From positions 1-7,474 of the forward strand of contig CAKUEZ010000094.1 of NCBI GenBank assembly GCA_934646965.1: 7,474 bases of DNA, given 5' to 3'. Below the pieces are notes generated by a model that worked only from the letters and a program-made list of their open reading frames with translations, did not search any database and was not told the origin of the DNA. The translations under genes and the position numbers were made by a program. Below, in pieces: positions 1 to 4,801 of this stretch (positions within the stretch are counted from its first letter, which is position 1; every line of letters starts with the position of its first letter). Source of the stretch: an uncultured Collinsella sp. Lineage in GTDB: Bacteria > Actinomycetota > Coriobacteriia > Coriobacteriales > Coriobacteriaceae.

Positions 1-44
1 TTGGGGACGTTCTTGAATGACTAGTCGTTTAAGAACGTCCCCAA
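1..44. repeat. REP-like inverted repeat, copy A
   Basis: Arms 1-14 (TTGGGGACGTTCTT) and 31-44 are perfect reverse complements around a 16-base loop. The loop contains the 8-bp palindrome GACTAGTC (19-26), and the motif CGACTAG recurs just outside at 45-51. The element lies downstream of the terminator of the 141-1748 gene. It lacks a T-run on either side, so it does not look like a terminator itself. Its core order, GGGAC, 12 bases, CTAG, (T/A)CGT, GTCCC, is shared with the element at 1879-1945. It may be the edge of a longer repeat cut by the window start. Known REP/RAYT-type palindromes have this general form; membership in such a family is inference. Confidence 0.65.
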
Positions 45-70
45 CGACTAGGTCGCCACCCCCTTGCCTC

Positions 71-109
71 AAAATAGGCCCCGTTCTGGAGTGTTTCGGA
101 ACGGGGCCT
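71..109 (-). terminator. Rho-independent terminator of the propeller/zinc-ribbon gene
   Basis: The arms 76-86 and 99-109 pair perfectly over 11 bp (AGGCCCCGTTC against GAACGGGGCCT), with an extra T-G wobble (87/98) and a loop of about 10 bases. Read on the minus strand, the stem is followed at once by TATTTT (70-75), a short U-tract, so it terminates leftward transcription. It sits about 32 bases past the stop codon at 141-143. The plus-strand side has only CTTGG after the stem, so it is not clearly bidirectional. Confidence 0.85.
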
Positions 110-140
110 TGGTGTTTGGGGGACTATTGGGTTTTGTTCG

Positions 141-1748
141 TTAGTCTACCTTTTGTCCGCATGTTGGGCAGAACTGGGCTTCGGGTACGAGCGGGGTTCC
201 GCAGTGACGGCAGAAACGGGAAGGCTCAGTCGGAGCAGCCGGTGCTGTGGGCATTGCCGGTGCCGCGGGCGCTGCGGCGTTGGCCTGGGCATGCTTCTGG
301 CTGCGGCGCTGCTTACGCCGAGGCTTCGGCGCCGCGGTTGCCATACCGTTAGCGGCCTTCGCGCGCTTCTTGCGGATGCAAAGGACAACAATCACACCGC
401 CGACGATAAGGACGATCGCCACGCCACCGCCAATAACAAACGGAAGGTGAGTCTGGACAAAGTAGAGTACATCTTCGGGCATCGAATGGGGAATGTTCGA
501 CTTGTAGATGTTCACATGAAGCGTGGTGGGGTCATCGTCGTTGAAATAAGTTGTCAAGATCTTTCGATCTTCGTCCATGAACGTAGGCATCTGAAAATCG
601 GATTTTGATTGAAACTCGCTCCTGTCCCCAGTTTTTGAATCAACTAGGCATAGCGAGGATTTGCCTCCGTCTTCAAACTCTCCAAGCAAGATGCCGCCGT
701 CATGCGAAATGTCACTGAGGTATCCATCGCTAAAGGGATAGCTGGACGAGCTGACGATGTCGCCATTTTCCAAATCGTAAATACCGAGGTTGGAATTCTG
801 TTTATCTATAGAGTAAACGCCGTCTTCTTCCTCAAAAAGATCGTTCGAGCCCTTCTTTGTATAGACGGGATAGAACTCCATCGATGTTGATGAAGCGAGC
901 CATTCGGGTGCGTGGTCGTCATCGTTAAATAGAACGCGCATGTTTCCGTCACGGTCTGCTTTTATTAGCGCAGTGTCGCTCTGAAGATAAATATCGTCCG
1001 AGTTCGAGCTGGGGGTAATGACGCAAATGTCCGAAGATCGATCGTCTTTTTTAACGTTAACGGTCTTCAATTCCGTTGACCCCGTATCACAATTGAAGAC
1101 CCTGAGGGTAACAATGCCCTTCTCACTATTGTCGGTCAAGACATATAGACGACTCATATCCCTTGAGAAGCATGAGTCCGAGAAGAGGTCATCTTCATTT
1201 GGCTGATACGTCTGTATTATTTTGTCGGATTCAAGGTCATAGATCTCGACCATCTTTAGCTCAAATTCATCATCATATATCTCCACAGCTGCTCTTTTGC
1301 CGTCATCGGAGACGGTTGCATGCCTACGGCTGTATTTGGCAGAGATAATGGGATGGGCTGTCTGGGTCTGGCTGTCCGGGGAGAAAATGACCAAATTGTT
1401 GCCGTCCACCCAATAGACTTGATCACCGTCGGTGAAGTTTGCCAAATCACGGCTTTTGTCTGGGATATCAACGGGCTTTATGCTGCCGTCTTTGAAATTG
1501 ACAAGAGCTATATTTTTCAAATTACCATCGTTGTCATGATCGTACAAATAGCCAAACTTCGTATGGCCGCTATTGATGATCCACGAGTTATCGCTACTCG
1601 TCTTAAAGCTATACGACTTCTCAAGCTCGGGCGTCGGTACGCTACCGCCGGCTAATGCTGCGGGGGGGGCGGCGAGCGGGCTGAGGGCCGCGAGGAAGCC
1701 TATGGCGACTGCTGCGATCCTTCCGCTCTTTTGGATGCTCTTAAACAT
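141..1748 (-). CDS. Exported beta-propeller protein with one membrane helix and C-terminal zinc ribbon
   Basis: 535 residues. ATG at 1748, preceded on the minus strand by a purine-rich AAAGGAAAGGA site 5 bases away. Residues 1-33 form a signal peptide (basic start, hydrophobic 11-33, likely cleavage after Ala31-Leu-Ala33). Residues about 36-425 show repeated blade-like units (SDDGKRAAVEIYD near 147-159, VEIYDLESDK, LRVFNCDTG, LGIYDLENGD), suggesting a WD40/TolB-like propeller. D70-x-D72-x-D74-G75 resembles a calcium-binding loop. A helix at about 437-457 is followed by Arg/Lys-rich sequence, predicting an outside propeller and an inside tail. After an Ala/Pro-rich linker (about 465-510), C513-x-x-C516 and C527-x-x-C530 form a zinc ribbon. 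It appears monocistronic with its own terminator. Base composition is AT-rich compared with its neighbours. The specific function is unknown; sensing or envelope regulation is only a guess. Confidence 0.9.
   Translation of the reverse strand: MFKSIQKSGRIAAVAIGFLAALSPLAAPPAALAGGSVPTPELEKSYSFKTSSDNSWIINSGHTKFGYLYDHDNDGNLKNIALVNFKDGSIKPVDIPDKSRDLANFTDGDQVYWVDGNNLVIFSPDSQTQTAHPIISAKYSRRHATVSDDGKRAAVEIYDDEFELKMVEIYDLESDKIIQTYQPNEDDLFSDSCFSRDMSRLYVLTDNSEKGIVTLRVFNCDTGSTELKTVNVKKDDRSSDICVITPSSNSDDIYLQSDTALIKADRDGNMRVLFNDDDHAPEWLASSTSMEFYPVYTKKGSNDLFEEEDGVYSIDKQNSNLGIYDLENGDIVSSSSYPFSDGYLSDISHDGGILLGEFEDGGKSSLCLVDSKTGDRSEFQSKSDFQMPTFMDEDRKILTTYFNDDDPTTLHVNIYKSNIPHSMPEDVLYFVQTHLPFVIGGGVAIVLIVGGVIVVLCIRKKRAKAANGMATAAPKPRRKQRRSQKHAQANAAAPAAPAMPTAPAAPTEPSRFCRHCGTPLVPEAQFCPTCGQKVD
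1662..1669. repeat. G8/C8 homopolymer in signal-peptide codons
   Basis: Eight consecutive G on the plus strand, so C8 on the coding strand of the 141-1748 gene, spanning codons Ala27-Pro28-Pro29. It is the longest single-base run I noticed in the window. Gain or loss of one base would shift the frame before the signal-peptide cleavage site and abolish the surface protein. Such tracts can act as slipped-strand switches, but proline/alanine codons in a GC-rich genome also give C-runs by chance. Confidence 0.5.
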
Positions 1749-1811
1749 GGCAATCCTTTCCTTTAGATCCGAATGACGATACTGCCATGGTTAATCAGGA
1801 TTCGAAAATCT

Positions 1812-1823
1812 TGTTGCGCAACA
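1812..1823. promoter_or_regulatory. 12-bp perfect palindrome, possible operator
   Basis: TGTTGCGCAACA is fully self-complementary. It lies 64 bases upstream of the start of the minus-strand propeller gene, inside the divergent gap shared with cutC. A dimeric regulator could bind such a site. I found no convincing -35/-10 pair around it on either strand, so the regulatory role is inference only. Confidence 0.25.
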
Positions 1824-1878
1824 TTCACCATCGGCAATATTTTTTGGCCAGCCGCGCCGTTCCCAAGGAATCATTCTG

Positions 1879-1945
1879 AGTTGCGGTGAAATAGGGACTA
1901 AATGAGGGCTCTAGACGTCAAAACAGTCCCTATTCCACCGCAACT
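1879..1945. repeat. Long imperfect hairpin element, copy B (REP-like)
   Basis: Arms 1879-1899 and 1925-1945 pair over 21 bp with one mismatch (A1889/C1935), around a 25-base loop that holds CTAG at 1911-1914 and the palindrome GACGTC at 1914-1919. It lies between two divergently transcribed genes, so it cannot be a terminator for either. No U-tract follows. The core has GGGAC, exactly 12 bases, CTAG, ACGT, then GTCCC, the same order and nearly the same spacing as the repeat at 1-44. The outer arms are unrelated in sequence to those of copy A. A dispersed palindromic repeat is the best reading; a structured cutC leader is the alternative. Confidence 0.65.
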
Positions 1946-2004
1946 TCACGGGGATGTGTGACAATGCCCGTCGGAAAACATCTGCTGTCTTTGGGGGCCT
2001 ATCT

Positions 2005-2682
2005 ATGCTGTACGAGTTTTGTGCCGAGAACTTTGAGCGGGTACCGGTGGCCATCGAGGCCGGTGCGGGGCGCATTGAGCTGTGCGACAACCTCGCCGTC
2101 GGTGGCACCACGCCTTCGGCCGGCGTTATCAGCGCTGCGGTCAACTATGCTCACGAGCATGACGCGCGAGTGATGTGCATGATTCGTCCGCGTGGTGGCG
2201 ACTTTCATTACAACCAGGACGAGCTGCGCATGATGGAGATGGACCTGGGCCTTGCCGTGAGTGCCGGCGTTGACGGCCTAGTCTTTGGATGCTGCAAGCC
2301 CTGTGCCGGCGGCTGGGCACTCGACGAGCTCACCCTCGGCGCCCTCGTCATGGCTGCGGGCTGCGCGACCGAGGAGTGCAAGCGCGAGCCTATCGACATT
2401 ACCTTCCACATGGCATTTGACCAGCTTTCGCCCGAGGCTCAGCTCGATGCGATTGATACACTTGCCGACTGCGGCGTTACGCGTATCCTCACGCATGGCG
2501 GCGCGGCCGGTACGTCGATCGAGGATAATATCGATCACCTGGCTCGTTTAATCGAGTATGCGGGCGATCGCTTGACCATCCTTCCCGGCGGCGGCATTAC
2601 TACGGCAAATCGCGATGCGGTCGCGGCGGCGCTAGGCGTCTCCGAGCTCCATGGCACCAAGATTGTGCCGCTGGAGGCATAA
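2005..2682 (+). CDS. cutC: CutC family protein (copper homeostasis annotation)
   Basis: 225 residues, close to the usual 210-250 of this TIM-barrel family. Recognisable family blocks are RIELCDNLAVGGTTPS (23-38), IRPRGGDFHY (60-69), the ITFHMAFD block (132-139), RILTHGG (160-166), ILPGGGI (192-198) and ELHGTK (214-219). The ATG at 2005 gives an N-terminus (MLYEFCAENF) that lines up with E. coli CutC, with a GGGGG run 7 bases upstream; an in-frame ATG at 1954 would add 17 non-family residues. Oddities: the usual FGxL..dG loop is replaced by a cysteine-rich stretch (C96, C97, C100), and the conserved FHRAFD reads FHMAFD. The copper role is weakly supported in general: the E. coli cutC phenotype was traced to the MicL small RNA rather than the protein. 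The biochemical function is therefore uncertain. Confidence 0.92.
   Translation: MLYEFCAENFERVPVAIEAGAGRIELCDNLAVGGTTPSAGVISAAVNYAHEHDARVMCMIRPRGGDFHYNQDELRMMEMDLGLAVSAGVDGLVFGCCKPCAGGWALDELTLGALVMAAGCATEECKREPIDITFHMAFDQLSPEAQLDAIDTLADCGVTRILTHGGAAGTSIEDNIDHLARLIEYAGDRLTILPGGGITTANRDAVAAALGVSELHGTKIVPLEA
2673..2677 (+). promoter_or_regulatory. Shine-Dalgarno for the GTG-started GalT-like gene
   Basis: GGAGG lies inside the last codons of cutC, 8 bases before GTG 2686. It supports the GTG start and translational coupling of the pair, since ribosomes ending at the cutC stop (2680-2682) finish beside it. Confidence 0.75.
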
Positions 2683-2685
2683 CCT

Positions 2686-3483
2686 GTGGCACTTGTATTC
2701 GATGTTCAGCAGGCGTGCGGCAAGCCCGACGACAACCGTCGCCCCGGTACCGCGTGCCCCTTTTGCGACACGGAGGGGCTCGCCAACATCATCCAGCGCG
2801 ATGGTGACTGCATCTGGCTCGAGAATAAGTTCAAGACCTTGCACGCTACCCGCCAAACCGTGCTTATCGAATCTGCCGACCATGACGCCGACCTGGTGAC
2901 CTATGCACCGGACGAGCTGCATCATGTGATGCGGTTTGCCCTGGGCTGTTGGCAACAGATGATCGATTCCCAACAGTACCGCAGCGTGCTCATGTACAAG
3001 AACAAAGGCCCGCTTTCGGGCGGCAGCCTGGTGCACCCGCACATGCAGATTGTGGGCCTGGAGCAAGAGGACGGCTACGCGGCGCTGACATCCGCCAACT
3101 TTGAAGGCATCGATGTTTGGCGGCGGGGAAGGGTCGCGGTCAATATCTCGACCGAGCCGATCATGGGCTTCTTTGAGGTCAACGTCTCGGCCCCGCAGGG
3201 AATCGCCGCCAGCGACGACGGGCGCGACCAAGCCGAAACGGATCTGTTTGCCGATACAATCCAGGTAGCCCTGCGCTATATCCTGCACGAGCACCACGGC
3301 GGTCGCGCAGAGTCGTACAACTTATTCTTCTACCACATGGGCGGCCGGACCATTGCCAAGGCGCTGCCGCGCTGGGTAGTTTCGCCCTACTTTGTGGGCT
3401 ATCGTCTGGCCCAGGTCAATGCCGAGACCACGCTCGATATCGATGCGGAGCACCTGCGCGCGCATCTGGAAGCGCTCGCTTAG
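2686..3483 (+). CDS. GalT-like HIT-superfamily protein (resembles DUF4931)
   Basis: 265 residues from GTG 2686, which has a GGAGG site 8 bases upstream and follows the cutC stop by three bases; the two form an operon. The N-terminal half carries galactose-1-phosphate uridylyltransferase hallmarks: C24-P-F-C27 (zinc knuckle), a NKF segment near 47, ESADHD with H66, and GGSLVHPHMQ with H117-P-H119-x-Q121. In GalT the equivalent second His is the nucleotidylated nucleophile and the first binds zinc. The glutamine after the motif points to the GalT branch rather than HIT hydrolases. The C-terminal part (YNLFFYHMGG, then WVVSPYFVGYRLAQV near 225-258) recalls the uncharacterised DUF4931 family. It is shorter than true GalT (about 350). 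A nucleotidyl-transfer or hydrolysis activity is likely by family; the substrate is unknown and no Leloir-pathway genes are nearby. Confidence 0.88.
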   Translation: MALVFDVQQACGKPDDNRRPGTACPFCDTEGLANIIQRDGDCIWLENKFKTLHATRQTVLIESADHDADLVTYAPDELHHVMRFALGCWQQMIDSQQYRSVLMYKNKGPLSGGSLVHPHMQIVGLEQEDGYAALTSANFEGIDVWRRGRVAVNISTEPIMGFFEVNVSAPQGIAASDDGRDQAETDLFADTIQVALRYILHEHHGGRAESYNLFFYHMGGRTIAKALPRWVVSPYFVGYRLAQVNAETTLDIDAEHLRAHLEALA

Positions 3484-3513
3484 CAAGGTGGGCACCTGCG
3501 CAAAGTGGACGGC

Positions 3514-4512
3514 CTAGCGTGCCATCGCGTCGCGGCCGGCCTCGACCCGCTTGCGCTGGGCAGCACGCTCCTCGCTAGTCAGACGCTCAAAGAGATGCCC
3601 GATAATCGAGGCAAGAACTTGCTGGAACAGCGTACCGCACATGACGGGGAACACGACCTCGCCGGGAAAGTACTGCGTGGCGATGACGGCGCCCGAAGAG
3701 ATGTTGCGCATGCCGCAGGTAAAGCACATGGTGGTCGTCTCGCTGTATGGCAGGTGCAGGGCGCGTGCGACCAGGATGCCGACGATAAAGCCGCTGATGG
3801 CGAACACCAGGATAAAGAGCGCGACTTCCAGGCGCTCAACATTCATGTGCAGCACGTACTCGCTCATGGCGGTGGAGTTGGACGCGATGACGCCCATCAT
3901 CATGAACTTGCAGGCGGGCGAGAGCGCGGGGGAGAGCTTCTCGTGACCCCAACCGCGCGTGAGCTCGTTGATGACGATACCGAGCACAGCGGGGATGGTG
4001 ATCATAAAGGCCATGTTCCGCATCATGCTCGGCACATCGATCGAGACGGTAGCGCCCAGCAGGAGCTTGAGCGTAAGCGGAATCGTCACGGGTGAGATGA
4101 CCGAGGACGTCAGGATAATGGTGAGTGCGAGCGGGCCGTTGCCGCCGAACATGCTGATCCACATAAAAGTGGTGACGGCTACGGGCACGCTGTACTCGAG
4201 CACGATGCCACAGACGAGGTTGGGGTTGGAACCAAAGAACAGTGAGGCCATGGCATACGCCGCGATGGGGATGAGTACCGCCGAGACCAACAGCGCCAGA
4301 ATCAGGTGTAGCGGACGGCGGAATACCTCGGCCACCTGATGGAAAGTGTTGCTCAGCGCGCCCTGAAACGTCATAAAGGCAAACAGGGCGGGAACGATGG
4401 GCTTGAGCACGCCGATCTGATGGGGAAAGAGTACGCCAAGCGCCACGCAAATCGGAACGATGATCTGCATGTGACCCGCGAGAAACTTGCCCAGTCCAAC
4501 CCATTGCTTCAT
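3514..4512 (-). CDS. BASS-superfamily membrane transporter (bile acid:sodium symporter family)
   Basis: 332 residues from ATG 4512 (minus strand; AGGG 4 bases and AGGGAG 12 bases upstream). The frame stays open to 4731, but that extension is not hydrophobic or family-like. Many hydrophobic helices cover 12-308, about ten, as in the SBF fold. Family-like segments are GIVLEYSVP (102-110), the SSVISPVTIP block (136-145) and CFTCGMRNISSGAVIA (263-278), the last matching the GMQN crossover helix of ASBT-type carriers. A charged cytoplasmic tail closes the protein. By eye, residues at the known sodium sites are changed: S77 for Gln, T265 for Glu and R269 for Gln. The substrate could be a bile acid or another organic anion, and coupling ion is open. 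It converges on the GalT-like gene with only 30 bases between stops and no clear terminator. Confidence 0.87.
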   Translation of the reverse strand: MKQWVGLGKFLAGHMQIIVPICVALGVLFPHQIGVLKPIVPALFAFMTFQGALSNTFHQVAEVFRRPLHLILALLVSAVLIPIAAYAMASLFFGSNPNLVCGIVLEYSVPVAVTTFMWISMFGGNGPLALTIILTSSVISPVTIPLTLKLLLGATVSIDVPSMMRNMAFMITIPAVLGIVINELTRGWGHEKLSPALSPACKFMMMGVIASNSTAMSEYVLHMNVERLEVALFILVFAISGFIVGILVARALHLPYSETTTMCFTCGMRNISSGAVIATQYFPGEVVFPVMCGTLFQQVLASIIGHLFERLTSEERAAQRKRVEAGRDAMAR

Positions 4513-4593
4513 ATAGCCCTGTGACTCCCTTTGCCCATAAATGCATTTGAATGGATATGCTAGACGCTTGCATACGTTCGTGCGGCAGAAACG

Positions 4594-4608
4594 CTCGATT
4601 ATTTCGAG
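4594..4608. promoter_or_regulatory. Short dyad in the transporter/recJ divergent gap
   Basis: CTCGA (4594-4598) and TCGAG (4604-4608) are inverted around TTATT. It sits 82 bases upstream of the transporter start and about 65 bases upstream of the recJ-side TATAAT. It could be a small operator, but a 5-bp stem is expected by chance fairly often. I see no convincing promoter for the transporter around it. Confidence 0.15.
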
Positions 4609-4673
4609 GATTTTACCGCCTTCGTTTGCCGAAACCGGGGCGTACCGCGGCGTTTTGCGTCCGTGCTGCACGG

Positions 4674-4679
4674 TATAAT
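4674..4679 (+). promoter_or_regulatory. Consensus -10 box of the recJ-recQ transcript
   Basis: TATAAT is a perfect sigma-70-type -10 hexamer and stands out in this GC-rich sequence. The -35 is weak: TTTTGC at 4653-4658 with a 15-base spacer, or CGTTTT at 4651-4656 with 17. Transcription would start near 4686, giving about 50 untranslated bases before the leader ORF ATG at 4736 and about 100 before recJ. Confidence 0.55.
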
Positions 4680-4735
4680 AAATCCGTTCAACAGATCTGC
4701 CTGCCGAAGCGGGCATACACAGAGGACTCATCGCT

Positions 4736-4801
4736 ATGAACCGTGAGAGGTATCGCGGCGACCTGCCCCTATCGGGGGTGGGCGCCTATGTCATCGCTTA
4801 A
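4736..4801 (+). CDS. Possible 21-residue leader peptide overlapping recJ start
   Basis: ATG at 4736 has a good Shine-Dalgarno, AGAGGA at 4721-4726, 9 bases upstream. The ORF runs MNRERYRGDLPLSGVGAYVIA and stops at TAA 4799-4801, 14 bases inside recJ and in a different frame. RecJ's own ATG (4788) has only a G-rich run GGGGGTGGG (4774-4782) ahead of it. This arrangement would couple recJ translation to the leader. The peptide has no run of a single amino acid, so classic attenuation is not suggested, and I recognise no family. Chance occurrence cannot be excluded for so short an ORF. Confidence 0.35.
   Translation: MNRERYRGDLPLSGVGAYVIA

Noticed and set aside
153..608. 151-codon plus-strand open frame
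   Set aside because: Antisense to the zinc-ribbon and membrane-helix part of the propeller gene, which has convincing domains.
1954..2004. Longer cutC start at ATG 1954
   Set aside because: Adds 17 residues not resembling the family, and ATG 2005 matches the known CutC N-terminus with a G-rich site upstream.
3485..3496. Hairpin between the convergent stops as a terminator
   Set aside because: Only a 4-5 bp stem (AGGT/ACCT) with no T-run on either strand.
3505..4095. 196-codon plus-strand open frame
   Set aside because: Antisense to the transporter; Asp/His/Gly-rich without family features, while the opposite strand gives a clear membrane protein.
4539..4548. AAATGCATTT palindrome upstream of the transporter
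   Set aside because: Ten bases of AT-rich self-complementarity is weak evidence and no promoter could be placed around it.
4513..4731. 73-residue N-terminal extension of the transporter
   Set aside because: The extension is polar, Cys/Arg-rich and not family-like; Met at 4512 begins directly before the first helix and has nearby ribosome-site sequence.
4743..4787. GTG 4743 as an alternative recJ start
   Set aside because: It has no ribosome site at a suitable distance and the added residues do not match RecJ N-termini.
4513..4787. SOS (LexA) box for the recJ-recQ gene
   Set aside because: I looked for GAAC-N4-GTTC and CGAAC..GTTCG-like dyads in the gap and found none.
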